A stretch of 64,000 bases of DNA from Pseudomonas sp. FP2196. GTDB taxonomy: Bacteria; Pseudomonadota; Gammaproteobacteria; Pseudomonadales; Pseudomonadaceae. The notes beneath the pieces were generated by a model. That model saw only the letters and a program-made list of their open reading frames with translations, ran no database searches and was not told the DNA's origin. Positions 1 through 10,245 of this stretch are shown in pieces (within the stretch, counting starts at the first letter, position 1; every line of letters begins with the position of its first letter). Where the stretch lies: NCBI RefSeq assembly GCF_030687715.1, contig NZ_CP117445.1, positions 189,501 through 253,500 on the forward strand. Direction: 5' to 3'. Made by a program: the position numbers and the translations under genes.

Positions 1-1
1 G

Positions 2-1000
2 CAGGAATGGCGGCAGATGGATGCGCTGACCGACGACGTGGTCGCTCGCTATCCGGACAACCGTCAGGTGCAACGTCTGGCCCGCGAGCGTGAAGTCCAT
101 GACATGTCCGAATTGCGCGTCGAAGCCTACGGCGGCAAGGCCAATGGCGGTGGCAGCGGTGATGCTGGCGCGGTCAGTGGCAGTCGCGACTTCGGCATTC
201 AGACTACGTTGTACAGCCCGCCGATTGATGAAGACTGGCGCGTATTTGCCGGCGCGGGATATGCCACCGGGGACTTCGCCGAAGGCACCGGCCATCACCG
301 TTTTCAACGTGTCGGTCTGGAGCGTCGCACCCGCGACATGACGCTTGAAGCCGAAGTGTCAAATCACAATTACGGCTTCGGCGACAAACAGGGCGCGCGT
401 CTGGCAATCGCCCGCGATATCAATGACCACTGGCAGTACGGCGGCAGCCTCGAATACCTCTCCGCCGAGACGCCGTTGCGCGCGCTCAACAGCGACATCA
501 AAGCCAGCGGCGGCAGCGGTTTTATTCGCTGGCGCGCCAATGAAAGCCGTGAGTGGCGGCTGTCGGTGAGCCCATCGCACTTCAGCGATGGCAACAACCG
601 CGTCGAAGCCTTGCTCACCGGCCGCGAGGGCGTTTACAGCGCGCCGAACGTGCAGGTCGATGCGGGGCTTGAAGTCGGCACCAGCCACAACTCCAAATCC
701 GATGACGTGCCGTACTTCAATCCCAAATCCGACTTCAGCGTCATGCCACTGGTCAACGTCAATCACGTGCTCTATCACCGCTACGAAACGTCCTGGAGCC
801 AGCAGTTCCAGGCCGGTGCGGGGACGTACAGCCAGCGTGATCACGGCACTGGCGGCATGGCGTTGCTCGGTTATGGCCAACGTTACGCCTGGAACGACGT
901 GTTCGAGGTGGGCGGTTTGCTCAGTGTGATCAACCGGCCCTACGACGGTGATCGGGAGACCGATCTGCGTCTGCTCGTCGACCTCACTTTCCGCTTCTAG
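2..1000 (+). CDS. pgaA: Poly-beta-1,6-GlcNAc export porin PgaA, C-terminal part
   Basis: This is the 3' end of a gene that begins before the window; the frame is open from base 2, so the first ATG at 17 is internal. About 332 residues remain, rich in alternating aromatic and polar residues as in an outer-membrane beta-barrel, and ending in the terminal-Phe signature (LTFRF) of outer-membrane proteins. PgaA has periplasmic TPR repeats (not in view) and a 16-strand barrel that exports partly deacetylated poly-N-acetylglucosamine. The identity rests mainly on the three following pga genes, in the canonical order pgaABCD. The pgaB start lies 12 bases beyond the stop. Confidence 0.85.
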   Translation, partial: QEWRQMDALTDDVVARYPDNRQVQRLAREREVHDMSELRVEAYGGKANGGGSGDAGAVSGSRDFGIQTTLYSPPIDEDWRVFAGAGYATGDFAEGTGHHRFQRVGLERRTRDMTLEAEVSNHNYGFGDKQGARLAIARDINDHWQYGGSLEYLSAETPLRALNSDIKASGGSGFIRWRANESREWRLSVSPSHFSDGNNRVEALLTGREGVYSAPNVQVDAGLEVGTSHNSKSDDVPYFNPKSDFSVMPLVNVNHVLYHRYETSWSQQFQAGAGTYSQRDHGTGGMALLGYGQRYAWNDVFEVGGLLSVINRPYDGDRETDLRLLVDLTFRF

Positions 1001-1012
1001 AAGAGTTTGAAG

Positions 1013-3010
1013 ATGCCTTTTATTTCGCGTTTCATCCTTCTGCTGGGAGCGCTGCTGGTCAGCGCCTGCGCCCAGCAAGCTCCGGCATTCGCACCACCCT
1101 CCGAGCGCCCGGTGGCGGCCAGCGAAAAACCGTGGCCGAAAAATCATGTGTTGGGCATCGCCTATCACGATGTCGAAGATCGCGACCCCGATCAGGCCGT
1201 GGTGGCGGTGCGCACCGAGCGCCTGATCGAGCAACTCGCCTGGCTGCGGGAAAACGGCTACAAACCGGTGACGGTCGATCAGATCATGGCCGCACGCAAG
1301 GGTGGGCCGGAACTGCCAGCGAAGGCGATTCTGCTCAGCTTCGACGACGGTTACTCAAGCTTCTACACCCGCGTGCTGCCGGTGTTGCGCGCCTACAACT
1401 GGCACGCGCTGCTGGCGCCGGTCGGCAGCTGGATCGACACGCCGCTGAACCAGCCAGTGGATTTCGCCGGTGCTCCGCGCCCGCGTTCCGACTTCCTGAC
1501 CTGGGATCAGATTCGCGAAATCTCACGCTCCGGGCTGGTGGAAATCGCTGCCCACACCGACGCCAATCACAAAGGTATTTTGGCGAACCCACAGGGCAAC
1601 CTGCAGCCTGCGGCGGCCACCCGACGTTATGACCCAGTGACCAAACGGTATGAATCCGAGGCTGATTTCCAGGCGCGGATCCGCACTGACGTGAACAACA
1701 TTTCGGAAAAAATACGCAAAGTCACCGGTTACAAACCGCGCGTGTGGGTCTGGCCATACGGCGCGGCGGATGGTACTTCGCTGACCGTGGTGGGCGATGA
1801 AGGCTACGAAATGGCACTGACCCTCGAAGACGGTCTCGACGCCCTCGATAACCTGATGAGCAGCCCGCGCTTTCTCGTCGCCTCGGATCCCGACGGCGAG
1901 CGCTTCGCCAACAGTATCGTCGACGTGCAGTCGGATTTCGTCATGCGCGTGGTGCATGTTGATCTGGACAACGTTTACGACCCGGACCCGGCGCAGCAGG
2001 ACATTAACCTCGGCAAACTGGTGCAGCGCATCGCTGACTTGGGTGCCAACACCGTGTTCCTGCAAGCCTTCGCCGATCCCAAGGGCGATGGCCTGGTGCA
2101 TTCGCTGTACTTCCCCAACCGTCACTTGCCGGTGCGTGCGGATATTTTTAACCGCGTCGCCTGGCAACTACGTACCCGCGCTAACGTGAAGGTCTTCGCG
2201 TGGATGCCGGTGCTGAGTTTTGGTCTCGACTCGAAACTGCCGCGCGTGACCCGTTGGGACGCGAAAACCGGCATCACCTCGGTGGATCCGGATCAGTACC
2301 AACGCTTGTCGCCGTTCGATCCTGAAGTGCGACGGATCATCGGTGAAATCTACGAAGACGTGGCGCGCCTGACCTCGGTCAACGGCATTCTCTACCACGA
2401 CGATGCGGTGCTCTCGGACTTCGAAGATGCCAGCCCGGCGGCGCTCAAGGCCTATGCGGCCAGCGGTTTGCCGGGTTCGATCGAGGCGTTGCGCGATGAT
2501 CCGGCTGCCATGCAGCGTTGGACCCGATTCAAGAGCCGCTACCTGATCGACTTCACCAATGAACTGACGGCCAAGGTTCGCGCCATTCGAGGCCCGCAGG
2601 TGCTGACCGCGCGCAATATCTTCGCCGAGCCGATGCTCAATCCACACAGCGAAGAATGGTACGCACAGAACCTCGACGACTTCCTGTCGACCTACGACTG
2701 GACGGCGCCGATGGCCATGCCCCTGATGGAAAAACAGACCCAGGCAGAGTCCGGCCCGTGGCTGGAAACGCTGGTGCAAACCGTCAGCAAGCGCCCCGGC
2801 GCGTTGAACCGCACCGTGTTCGAATTGCAGGCGCGCGACTGGACCAAAAAAGATCAGGCCGACATCGATGGCAAGCAATTGGCCGACTGGATGGGACGCC
2901 TCAAGCGCCAGGGTGCGACCAGTTTCGGTTACTACCCGGACAACTTTCTCGACAACCTGCCGGACCTGAAAACCGTACGGCCTGCGCTCTCCAATAAATG
3001 GAACCCATAA
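1013..3010 (+). CDS. pgaB: Poly-beta-1,6-N-acetyl-D-glucosamine N-deacetylase PgaB (lipoprotein)
   Basis: A predicted outer-membrane lipoprotein of about 665 residues. The N-terminus has a signal peptide with a lipobox ending LLVSAC. A carbohydrate-esterase-4 (NodB-like) deacetylase domain follows, with metal-binding features YHDVED near residue 45 and SFDDGY near residue 107. The C-terminal half matches the glycoside-hydrolase-like PNAG-binding domain of PgaB. The enzyme deacetylates PNAG in the periplasm so that it can pass through PgaA. I chose ATG 1013 over TTG 1007 because AAGAG at 1001-1005 sits at proper spacing only for the ATG. It is the second gene of pgaABCD and is followed one base later by pgaC. 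Confidence 0.93.
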   Translation: MPFISRFILLLGALLVSACAQQAPAFAPPSERPVAASEKPWPKNHVLGIAYHDVEDRDPDQAVVAVRTERLIEQLAWLRENGYKPVTVDQIMAARKGGPELPAKAILLSFDDGYSSFYTRVLPVLRAYNWHALLAPVGSWIDTPLNQPVDFAGAPRPRSDFLTWDQIREISRSGLVEIAAHTDANHKGILANPQGNLQPAAATRRYDPVTKRYESEADFQARIRTDVNNISEKIRKVTGYKPRVWVWPYGAADGTSLTVVGDEGYEMALTLEDGLDALDNLMSSPRFLVASDPDGERFANSIVDVQSDFVMRVVHVDLDNVYDPDPAQQDINLGKLVQRIADLGANTVFLQAFADPKGDGLVHSLYFPNRHLPVRADIFNRVAWQLRTRANVKVFAWMPVLSFGLDSKLPRVTRWDAKTGITSVDPDQYQRLSPFDPEVRRIIGEIYEDVARLTSVNGILYHDDAVLSDFEDASPAALKAYAASGLPGSIEALRDDPAAMQRWTRFKSRYLIDFTNELTAKVRAIRGPQVLTARNIFAEPMLNPHSEEWYAQNLDDFLSTYDWTAPMAMPLMEKQTQAESGPWLETLVQTVSKRPGALNRTVFELQARDWTKKDQADIDGKQLADWMGRLKRQGATSFGYYPDNFLDNLPDLKTVRPALSNKWNP

Positions 3011-3011
3011 C

Positions 3012-4367
3012 ATGCTGGATAGACTGTTAGCCCTGTTTGTTCTGGCGCTCGTCCTCGGCGTGCCGCTGGGACTGATTTTCCTCGTCACCGGCCAGTTCCT
3101 GATGGACTTCGTGTTCTTCTACCCGCTGTTCATGTCGGGGTTGTGGATTGCCGGTGGCCTGTATTTCTGGCTGCACTGGGAACGCCACTGGCCGTGGAAG
3201 GACGACACCCTGCCGCCGCCGTTGGCGGGTGAGCCGCTGATCTCGATCCTGATCCCTTGCTACAACGAAGGCGACAACGCTGCCGACACAATTCACGCGG
3301 CGCTGGCCCAGCACTACCCGAACATCGAAGTCATCGCGATCAACGACGGCTCCAAGGACAACACCGCCGAAGTGCTGGACAGGATCGCCAAGGAAGACCC
3401 ACGTCTGCGGGTGCTGCACCTGGCGGAAAACCAGGGCAAGGCTGTGGCCCTGCGCATGGGTGCCATCGCTGCGCGCAGTGAGTATCTGGTGTGCATCGAC
3501 GGTGACGCGCTGCTGGCGCCGAACACCGCGGCCTATCTGGTCGCGCCGATGCTCGATAACGCGCGATTGGGCGCGGTGACCGGCAACCCGCGGATTCGTA
3601 CTCGTTCGACGTTGGTCGGGCGGGTGCAGGTCGGCGAGTTCTCATCGATCATCGGGCTGATCAAGCGTACTCAGCGAGTGTTCGGGCGGATCTTCACCGT
3701 GTCGGGCGTGATCGTCGCGTTCCGTCGCACAGCACTGCACCGGGTCGGCTACTGGAGCCCGGACATGATCACCGAAGACATCGACATCAGCTGGAAGCTG
3801 CAACTCGATCACTGGAGCATCTTCTACGAGCCGCGCGCACTGTGCTGGATCCTGATGCCGGAAACCCTCGGCGGTCTGTGGAAGCAGCGCTTGCGCTGGG
3901 CGCAGGGCGGCGCCGAGGTGCTGTTCAAAAACATTCGCGGGATCTGGCAGTACCGCCATCGTTACCTGTGGCCGCTACTGTTCGAATACTGCCTGTCGAC
4001 CGGTTGGGCCTTCACCTTCCTGTTGTCGGTGATCTTCTGGGGCGTCGGCAAGTTTGTGGTCATGCCGGAAGCCATCGCGGTGGATCACCTGATGCCACCG
4101 GCGTTTACCGGGTTGTTGCTGGCGTTTGTCTGCCTGGTGCAGTTTGCCGTCAGCATCATCATTGACCGGCGCTACGAACCGGGGTTGGGCAGGACGATGT
4201 TCTGGGTGGTCTGGTACCCGATTGCATTCTGGTTCGTCAGCCTGCTGACCACGCTGGTCAGTTTCCCCAAAGTGCTGTTTGGCCAACATCAGAAGCGTGC
4301 GCGCTGGGTCAGCCCCGACCGTGGCATCAAGCCGATCGGGGACGATGAAGAGGAGGTCATCAAATGA
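3012..4367 (+). CDS. pgaC: Poly-beta-1,6-N-acetyl-D-glucosamine synthase PgaC
   Basis: An inner-membrane family-2 glycosyltransferase of 451 residues that polymerises UDP-GlcNAc into PNAG. Two hydrophobic segments lie at residues 1-60. The catalytic domain shows NDGS (UDP binding), DGDA (the DxD-type motif), TEDID (catalytic ED) and QRLRWAQGG (the Q-x-x-R-W product-site motif), followed by several C-terminal membrane segments. In E. coli, PgaC and PgaD form the c-di-GMP-responsive synthase. The start lies one base after pgaB and the 3' end overlaps pgaD by four bases (ATGA), so translation is probably coupled. Confidence 0.95.
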   Translation: MLDRLLALFVLALVLGVPLGLIFLVTGQFLMDFVFFYPLFMSGLWIAGGLYFWLHWERHWPWKDDTLPPPLAGEPLISILIPCYNEGDNAADTIHAALAQHYPNIEVIAINDGSKDNTAEVLDRIAKEDPRLRVLHLAENQGKAVALRMGAIAARSEYLVCIDGDALLAPNTAAYLVAPMLDNARLGAVTGNPRIRTRSTLVGRVQVGEFSSIIGLIKRTQRVFGRIFTVSGVIVAFRRTALHRVGYWSPDMITEDIDISWKLQLDHWSIFYEPRALCWILMPETLGGLWKQRLRWAQGGAEVLFKNIRGIWQYRHRYLWPLLFEYCLSTGWAFTFLLSVIFWGVGKFVVMPEAIAVDHLMPPAFTGLLLAFVCLVQFAVSIIIDRRYEPGLGRTMFWVVWYPIAFWFVSLLTTLVSFPKVLFGQHQKRARWVSPDRGIKPIGDDEEEVIK

Positions 4368-4897
4368 AAATCATCCGGACTCGCCAACGGCCGTTTCTGG
4401 TCGTGATCGATGTGATCTTCACCGTTATCGCCTGGGTTGGCCTGCTGTATCTATTGGTACGGGGCTTGTGGCCGCTGATCGAAACCCGTGAGGGCGGGCC
4501 GCGGATTGATAGCTCGGCGTTCGAAGCGCTCGGCACCTTGCAGATTTATCTGTGGGTGGCGGTGGTGAACGCGGTGATCCTCATTACTTGGGCGCGCTAT
4601 CAGCACCGCAAAAGCCGCAGCTTCGCCCAGCGCCGACTGCCGGCGCCGGTGGTCGACGATGAGGGGCTGAGCAAGAGTTTCAAGCTGTGCGACGACCGCT
4701 TGCAAAAGCTGCGCACCCCGGGAGTGATGACCATTCACAACGATCAGGAAGGCGACATCAGCCATGTGGTGGCGCATTTCTGGCCGGTACAGCAGGGTGA
4801 ATTGCCGCCACCCCTGGCACCGCTGGAGCACCCGCGGGTGATTTTTTTGCATGCCGAAGACGACGACAATCGCGAGCCAGTTAATCGGCCTGGCTGA
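4364..4897 (+). CDS. pgaD: PNAG biosynthesis protein PgaD
   Basis: A small membrane protein of 177 residues that overlaps pgaC by ATGA. Two transmembrane helices are evident, at about residues 12-38 and 58-82, followed by a charged cytoplasmic tail. This matches PgaD, the partner that stabilises PgaC when c-di-GMP binds at their interface. It is somewhat longer than the E. coli protein (about 137 residues), the extra length being a basic/acidic C-terminal tail. PgaD sequences diverge strongly, so the call depends on position as the last gene of the operon. A REP-type palindrome follows directly. Confidence 0.85.
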   Translation: MKIIRTRQRPFLVVIDVIFTVIAWVGLLYLLVRGLWPLIETREGGPRIDSSAFEALGTLQIYLWVAVVNAVILITWARYQHRKSRSFAQRRLPAPVVDDEGLSKSFKLCDDRLQKLRTPGVMTIHNDQEGDISHVVAHFWPVQQGELPPPLAPLEHPRVIFLHAEDDDNREPVNRPG

Positions 4898-4910
4898 ATT
4901 ACGAAACACC

Positions 4911-4984
4911 CTGCAGGAGCTGCCGAAGGCCGCAATCATTTGATCTTCAGCGTCAAAAGATCGCAGCCTTCGGCAGCTCCTGCA
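4911..4984. repeat. REP-type palindrome, family B (GCAGCCTTCGGCAGCTCC)
   Basis: Two inverted arms of about 20 bases, GCAGGAGCTGCCGAAGGC and its near complement, flank a short AT-rich spacer between the convergent ends of pgaD and the Rieske reductase gene. The same core recurs near 20.9, 24.9, 35.8 and 40.6 kb. In this position it probably also ends transcription from both sides. Confidence 0.8.
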
Positions 4985-4996
4985 ACGGATCGTTGG

Positions 4997-6520
4997 TCAG
5001 ACCTGGATCAATGTCCACGCCTCTTCCATCGGCAGCGGCTGCTTCATCCTTTCGGCCAGCAGCGCCATCGCACGCTCTTTCTCACATGCGAGGGCAGCGA
5101 CCAGTACACCGTTTCTGCCGAACAGACCGATAAAGGGTGGATTTTCGGGTTCGCCGAGAAACTCCACTTCATCCCATTGCTCGGCATGGCCCAGATAGTC
5201 GTAGTTCTTGCCGAAGTGCCACGTCCAGAAAAACGGCACATCCAGATAATGCTCGTCGCCGCCAAGCATATTGGCCGCAGCGATTCGCGCGTGTTGCTGG
5301 GCCAGACGCCAGTGCTCAATGCGTTGTGGCTGGCCGTTGAGCGGAAACGTGGCGATATCGCCAATGGCCCACAGGCCTTCGGTCACACGCATGCCGCCGT
5401 CGACGCACAGCGACTGATCTTTCTCCCGGTGTAGCGACGCGAAAGCCTCGGTGGCCGGGTGCACGCCGACGCCGGCCAGTACCAGATCCGCCGAAATCCG
5501 CAAACCGTTGTCGAGCAACACCGCCTCGACTTTGCCGTTGCCGGTGATCTCCTTCGCCTCATGCTCGGTGATGAACTTCACGCCATTTTCTTCGTGCTGC
5601 GCGCGGATGGCTTTGCCCACGGCATCACCGAACTGGGCGGCGAAAGGGATCGTGTGGCGGGCGAGTACCGTGACGTCGAGACCCTGCTGGCGCAGGGCCG
5701 AGGCGCATTCGAGGGCGATGAAGCTGTCGCCGATGATCACCGCACGGTGATCGGGTTGGGCCGCGTGCATGATCTGTTCGGCCTGGGCTTTTGAGCGCAG
5801 GACAAACACCTGCGGCAGATCCGCGCCGGGCAACTCCAGGGAATTCGGTTCGCCGCCGGTGGCCAGCACGGCGGCGTCGTAATTCACGGTTTGGCCGTCG
5901 TGCAGGTGCAGGGTTTTGGCGGCGGCGTCGAGTGAACTGATTTCGCCTTGAATGCGCTCGATACGCTGCTCTTTATAAAAATCCTCATCGCGCAGCGGCG
6001 GGGTTTCTTCCGGTGACATTTCGCCTGCGAGGACAAATTTGCTCAGCACGGTGCGGTCGTAACCGGCGCCTGCTTCGCGGTCGATCATTTTTATGCGTCC
6101 TCCAAATCCCTTTTCCCGCAGCGCCGCTGCGCACGCAGTGCCTGCCGCACCGGCGCCGACAATCACGAACGTGCGTGAATCGTCTGCCGGTGGCGTGTGC
6201 GGATCGGCGATCGGCTGGTCATCAACCCAAACCTCTTCGCCGCGTAGCTCCAACGGATAACGCTTGAGGCTGTCGAGGGCCGGCGGGTCGCACAAGGCGC
6301 CGTCTTCAGCACGGAAAGCAGCCTTGTGCCATGGGCAGATCAGCCGACCATGACACAACGCGCCGTCCGCCAATGGCGCACCGGCATGTGGGCATTCGCC
6401 CTGAAACGCACGTAATTGGCCGGCGGCGCGCAGCACAACGATCTTCATATTGCCGATTTTGACTTCCAGGCCACGGTCTTGCGGGACATCGGCGAAACGG
6501 GCGACACGGTGCAGGGGCAT
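4997..6520 (-). CDS. Rieske [2Fe-2S] / FAD-dependent NAD(P)H oxidoreductase fusion
   Basis: A 507-residue protein with an N-terminal Rieske domain fused to a ferredoxin-reductase-like flavoprotein of the AIF/rubredoxin-reductase type. Rieske ligands are visible as C43-x-H45 (ECPHAG) and C62-x2-H65 (CPWH). A Rossmann FAD motif GAGAAGTA begins near residue 122, and a second dinucleotide fold and the FAD motif AIGDIA lie further on. The start was set at ATG 6520, preceded by GAGGAAG at six bases; upstream in-frame starts lack a ribosome site. The partner and substrate are unknown; such fusions pass electrons from NAD(P)H to oxygenases or act in redox stress. It is convergent with pga and divergent from the PEBP-like gene. 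Confidence 0.85.
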   Translation of the reverse strand: MPLHRVARFADVPQDRGLEVKIGNMKIVVLRAAGQLRAFQGECPHAGAPLADGALCHGRLICPWHKAAFRAEDGALCDPPALDSLKRYPLELRGEEVWVDDQPIADPHTPPADDSRTFVIVGAGAAGTACAAALREKGFGGRIKMIDREAGAGYDRTVLSKFVLAGEMSPEETPPLRDEDFYKEQRIERIQGEISSLDAAAKTLHLHDGQTVNYDAAVLATGGEPNSLELPGADLPQVFVLRSKAQAEQIMHAAQPDHRAVIIGDSFIALECASALRQQGLDVTVLARHTIPFAAQFGDAVGKAIRAQHEENGVKFITEHEAKEITGNGKVEAVLLDNGLRISADLVLAGVGVHPATEAFASLHREKDQSLCVDGGMRVTEGLWAIGDIATFPLNGQPQRIEHWRLAQQHARIAAANMLGGDEHYLDVPFFWTWHFGKNYDYLGHAEQWDEVEFLGEPENPPFIGLFGRNGVLVAALACEKERAMALLAERMKQPLPMEEAWTLIQV

Positions 6521-6659
6521 GTTCGGCTTCCTCGCGGGCATTTCTCTTACGAGTTTGCGCAACAGTGCGAGGTTCAGCCATTTGCCACTGCCACGGCACG
6601 AACGGTACAGCTATAGTTTGCAGGCCGACGACGGCCCCACTGCACAAGGTGCTCCCGGA

Positions 6660-7220
6660 ATGACCCGATTGACCTCTCTCAACCCTTGGCTGGCGGCCGT
6701 TGCCGTCGCCCTTTGCGTGCAGTTTCCGGCGCAGGCCCAAGAGCGCTTCACCCTCAGCATCCCTGGTGTGTCTGATAACCGTCTGTTCACTTCGGCAGCG
6801 GCCAGCGATGCGGCTGGTTGCGGCGGCAAGAATCAGTCGCCGGCCCTGAGCTGGAACGCCGGCCCAACCGGCACCCAAAGCTACGCAATCGTCATGCACG
6901 ATCCCGACGGTCAGAAAGGCCTGGGCGTCGATCACTGGATTCACTACGGCATCAAAGCCACGACTCACCAGATCGCGGCCGGTGTCGGCGCCAAATCTGC
7001 CTTCGAAGGCGTTGGCGGCACCAACAGCAAGGGCAACACCCACTACATGGGGCCGTGCCCACCGGTGGGTGACAGCGCGCACCACTACATCATCCAGATC
7101 TACGCACTGGATCTGGCCCCGGATGCACTGCCGGCCGGTCTGACCCGCGCCGAGCTGATGGAAAAAATCAAAGGCCATGTGCTGCGCAACAGCAGTGCGG
7201 TGCGGCGTTATCACCGCTGA
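6660..7220 (+). CDS. YbhB/YbcL family (PEBP / Raf-kinase-inhibitor-like) secreted protein
   Basis: A protein of 186 residues with a Sec signal peptide (hydrophobic core at residues 10-22, likely cut after AQA at 26). The mature part is a phosphatidylethanolamine-binding-protein fold. It carries family hallmarks such as NQSPALSW, the MHDPDG ligand-site loop, DHWIHYGI, and GPCPPVGDSAHHY, which is close to the GPCPP...H motif. Function in bacteria is poorly defined; E. coli YbhB/YbcL are periplasmic or cytoplasmic and nonessential. The start at 6660 gives the only sensible signal peptide. The gene is divergent from the Rieske reductase. Confidence 0.88.
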   Translation: MTRLTSLNPWLAAVAVALCVQFPAQAQERFTLSIPGVSDNRLFTSAAASDAAGCGGKNQSPALSWNAGPTGTQSYAIVMHDPDGQKGLGVDHWIHYGIKATTHQIAAGVGAKSAFEGVGGTNSKGNTHYMGPCPPVGDSAHHYIIQIYALDLAPDALPAGLTRAELMEKIKGHVLRNSSAVRRYHR

Positions 7221-7307
7221 AAATTTTTTCAGTCGCGTTTAACCCGAACTGAAAGGGCTGCCCGTCTCAGTGGATGAATGATCAATTTCATCCCGAGGTC
7301 AGCCCCC

Positions 7308-8987
7308 ATGTCCCGTTCCCTGCCTTTTCTGCGACCTGTTGCGGTCGGCGTGCTGTTGGCCATCGCCGGTTGCGGTGTTTCGTCCAACCCGGAATCCGCA
7401 GCCGCGCCGGCTCAGCCTGAGGCGATGGTGCAGCACGAAGCTGTGCTGGCCGATAGTGCGATGGCCAAGCGCAGTGTTCGCCCGGCACCGATCGCCAGTT
7501 TCGCTGCGATGCCCGCGCGGGAAAGTTATCCACAGGGCTATCGCGACGAGCAGCGTGAGCAGTATCAGAAGTTGGCGGATAACCCCATCCACAGCGTCGC
7601 CGAAACCCCGGTCTCGACCTTCAGCGCCGATGTCGACACCGGCGCCTACGCCAACGTCCGCCGCCTGCTCAATCAGGGACGCCTGCCGCCGGAAGGCGCA
7701 GTGCGACTGGAGGAAATGGTCAATTACTTTCCCTACGACTACGCATTGCCCAGCGACGGCTCGCCGTTTGGCGTGACCACCGAACTGGCGGCTTCACCGT
7801 GGAACCCGCACACCCGATTGCTGCGCATCGGTATCAAGACCTCCGACCGCGCCGTGGCCGAACTGGCACCGGCCAATCTGGTGTTTCTGGTGGACGTGTC
7901 CGGCTCGATGGATCGCCGCGAAGGTCTGCCGATGGTCAAGAGCACACTGAAACTGCTGGTCGATCAGTTGCGTGATGACGATCGCGTGTCGCTGGTGGTG
8001 TATGCCGGTGAATCCCGCGTGGTGCTTGAGCCGACTTCCGGACGGGAAAAAGCCAAGATTCGTACCGCCATCGAGCAACTGACCGCAGGCGGCTCGACCG
8101 CTGGCGCATCGGGTATCGAACTGGCTTATCAAATGGCACAACAGGCGTTTATCCCCAAAGGCATCAACCGTATCCTGCTGGCCACTGACGGCGACTTCAA
8201 CGTCGGCATCAGCGACTTCGACAGCCTTGAACAAATGGCTGTGGATAAACGTAAAACCGGTATTTCGCTGACCACCCTGGGTTTTGGTGTGGATAACTAC
8301 AATGAACACTTGATGGAACAACTGGCCGACGCCGGTGATGGCAACTACGCCTACATCGACAACCTGCGCGAGGCGCGCAAAGTGCTGGTGGATCAGCTCG
8401 GCTCGACCCTTGCCGTCGTGGCGAAAAACGTCAAATTGCAGGTGGAATTCAACCCGACGCAGGTCAGTGAATATCGCCTGCTCGGCTACGAAAACCGTGC
8501 GCTCAAGCGTGAGGACTTCAGCAATGACAAAGTCGATGCCGGCGAAATCGGCGCAGGACACACGGTGACTGCGCTGTATGAAATTGTTCCGGCAGGCGAG
8601 AAGGGCTGGCTGGAACCGCTGCGCTACGGCAAATCGAGTGCGACTCTTGCCGAAAAGAACGGGGAATTGGCAATGCTGCGTGTGCGATATCAAAAGCCTG
8701 AGGGTGGGAAAAGTCTGCTGATCGAGCGGCCGATTGCCAATCAGGTCGCACCGGCCAGCGACGACCTGCGCTTTGCCGCCGCCGTCGCTGCGTTTTCCCA
8801 GCAACTCAAGGATGGCCGCTACACCGGCGACTTCCGCTTGAAAGACACCGAAGCGCTGGCTCGTGGTGCCCGTGGCGATGATCGTTTCGGTCTGCGTAAC
8901 GAGTTTGTGCAACTGGTCGAACTGGCGCAGAGCCTGCGCACTTCAACCGCATCGAATGCGCTGCCCACTGAGCGATGGATTGAATAG
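7308..8987 (+). CDS. von Willebrand factor A domain lipoprotein (YfbK-like)
   Basis: A 559-residue predicted lipoprotein: signal peptide with lipobox AIAGC (Cys22), a linker, an N-terminal YfbK-type domain, and a vWA domain. Its metal-ion-dependent adhesion site is readable (DVSGS near residue 196, TDGDF near residue 291). The C-terminal DUF3520-like region closes the protein. The ATG at 7308 has GAGGT eight bases upstream; an earlier in-frame ATG at 7278 would spoil the signal peptide. The stop codon overlaps the GTG start of the ECF sigma gene by one base, so the two are translationally linked. The role is unknown; the layout suggests an envelope-located partner or target of the sigma factor. 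Confidence 0.88.
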   Translation: MSRSLPFLRPVAVGVLLAIAGCGVSSNPESAAAPAQPEAMVQHEAVLADSAMAKRSVRPAPIASFAAMPARESYPQGYRDEQREQYQKLADNPIHSVAETPVSTFSADVDTGAYANVRRLLNQGRLPPEGAVRLEEMVNYFPYDYALPSDGSPFGVTTELAASPWNPHTRLLRIGIKTSDRAVAELAPANLVFLVDVSGSMDRREGLPMVKSTLKLLVDQLRDDDRVSLVVYAGESRVVLEPTSGREKAKIRTAIEQLTAGGSTAGASGIELAYQMAQQAFIPKGINRILLATDGDFNVGISDFDSLEQMAVDKRKTGISLTTLGFGVDNYNEHLMEQLADAGDGNYAYIDNLREARKVLVDQLGSTLAVVAKNVKLQVEFNPTQVSEYRLLGYENRALKREDFSNDKVDAGEIGAGHTVTALYEIVPAGEKGWLEPLRYGKSSATLAEKNGELAMLRVRYQKPEGGKSLLIERPIANQVAPASDDLRFAAAVAAFSQQLKDGRYTGDFRLKDTEALARGARGDDRFGLRNEFVQLVELAQSLRTSTASNALPTERWIE

Positions 8988-9598
8988 TGAGTCGTCTGAA
9001 AGGCTTCATCAGTCAGCTGTTTGCTTCGCCGGACAACCCTACCGCCAACAGCGATGAATCGCTGTTGGCGCGTTATCGCGAGGGCGACGGCGCGGCGTTC
9101 GAGATCTTGTATGCCCGTCATCGTCAGGGCCTTTATCGATTTCTGCTCGGCTTGAGCGGCAAACCAGAACTGGCCGACGAAGTCTTTCAGGACACCTGGC
9201 TGAGCCTGATCCGCAGCGCCAGTCAGCCACAAGGCCGGGCGACATTTCGTACCTGGTTGTTCCAGATTGCCCGCAATCGCCTGATCGATCACTGGCGCAA
9301 GCACGGCGCCCATCAACCGTTGCACGACAGCTACGACGAACAGGCTCACGCGGTCAGCGATGAGGCGAGTGACCCTGAACAACTGCTGAGCCTCAGTCGC
9401 GACAGCCAGCGTTTGGAAACCGCCCTGCAAACCCTGCCCGCCGACCAGCGCGAAGTGTTCCTGCTGCGCGCTCACGGCGACCTCGACCTGGCGCAAATCG
9501 CCAGTCTCACCGATACACCCGTGGAAACCGTCAAAAGCCGCTTGCGCTACGCCCAGCACAAACTGCGTCGGCTGCTGGCCGAGGAGGTACTGACATGA
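8987..9598 (+). CDS. ECF-type RNA polymerase sigma factor
   Basis: A 203-residue sigma-70-family factor with region 2 (residues 25-95, including DEVFQDTWL and the TFRTWLFQIARNRLIDHWR stretch) and region 4 (residues 140-195, ending VKSRLRYAQHKLR, the DNA-recognition helix). Regions 1 and 3 are absent, as usual for extracytoplasmic-function factors. GTG start at 8987 shares a base with the preceding stop codon; the end overlaps the next gene by ATGA. The vWA lipoprotein - ECF - membrane protein order suggests a self-contained envelope signalling unit. No cognate promoter pair could be identified by eye. Confidence 0.92.
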   Translation: MSRLKGFISQLFASPDNPTANSDESLLARYREGDGAAFEILYARHRQGLYRFLLGLSGKPELADEVFQDTWLSLIRSASQPQGRATFRTWLFQIARNRLIDHWRKHGAHQPLHDSYDEQAHAVSDEASDPEQLLSLSRDSQRLETALQTLPADQREVFLLRAHGDLDLAQIASLTDTPVETVKSRLRYAQHKLRRLLAEEVLT

Positions 9599-10164
9599 CT
9601 GACGCCCGCCAGACACCTGAATATCCTGTGATCAAACATGTTCGCGAACAGCACAACGCTGAACCGCCCGCGCACCTCGACGCGTTCATCCTCAAGGCTG
9701 CCCACCGCGAAGTCCCGGCACCGAAGCCAGGCCTGTGGCAACGCTGGCTCGACGCCTGCCGCAAACCGCGTTGGCAAGTGGCGTTCGCCAGCCTCGTCGG
9801 CGTCGCACTGATGCTTTCGCTGGTGCAACGCGCCCCCGAACCGCAGCCCCAATTCGACTTCGCCCCGGCCGCCAAACCCGCCGCACCGATGGCTCGCAAG
9901 CAAGCGCCTGAAGCATTGTCCGCCCCCGCGCCGATGGCTGAAATGGCTGCGCCGATGCAAAGCGAAGCGTTCAGTGCCGACGAAGCCAAAACCAGCAAAC
10001 GCGCCGCCGCCCCGGCCAACGGCCTCGACGAACAACTGCGCGAAGTTCTGCGCCTGCGCGAATCCGGCCAATCAAAAGCGGCCGACACCCTGTTCAAGAA
10101 CCTGCACAAACGCTACCCGAACGCCAACCTCGACGCCCGACTGGAAAAAATCCAGAAGAACTGA
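9595..10164 (+). CDS. Single-pass membrane protein, candidate anti-sigma factor
   Basis: A 189-residue protein translated from the ATGA overlap with the ECF sigma gene. Residues 1-58 form a charged cytoplasmic domain, residues 61-78 a transmembrane helix, and the remainder a Pro/Ala-rich periplasmic stretch with a basic helical C-terminus. The topology and operon position fit an anti-sigma factor. There is no HxxxCxxC zinc motif, so it is not a classic ZAS-type anti-sigma factor. Function is inferred from context only. Confidence 0.6.
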   Translation: MTDARQTPEYPVIKHVREQHNAEPPAHLDAFILKAAHREVPAPKPGLWQRWLDACRKPRWQVAFASLVGVALMLSLVQRAPEPQPQFDFAPAAKPAAPMARKQAPEALSAPAPMAEMAAPMQSEAFSADEAKTSKRAAAPANGLDEQLREVLRLRESGQSKAADTLFKNLHKRYPNANLDARLEKIQKN

Positions 10165-10245
10165 CCGCCCTGTTCGCCCAGCCATTTGGCATTGCCCCGC
10201 AAAAACGCGCACTATCAGGTCATAGCTGAAGCGCTGGAGAACACC

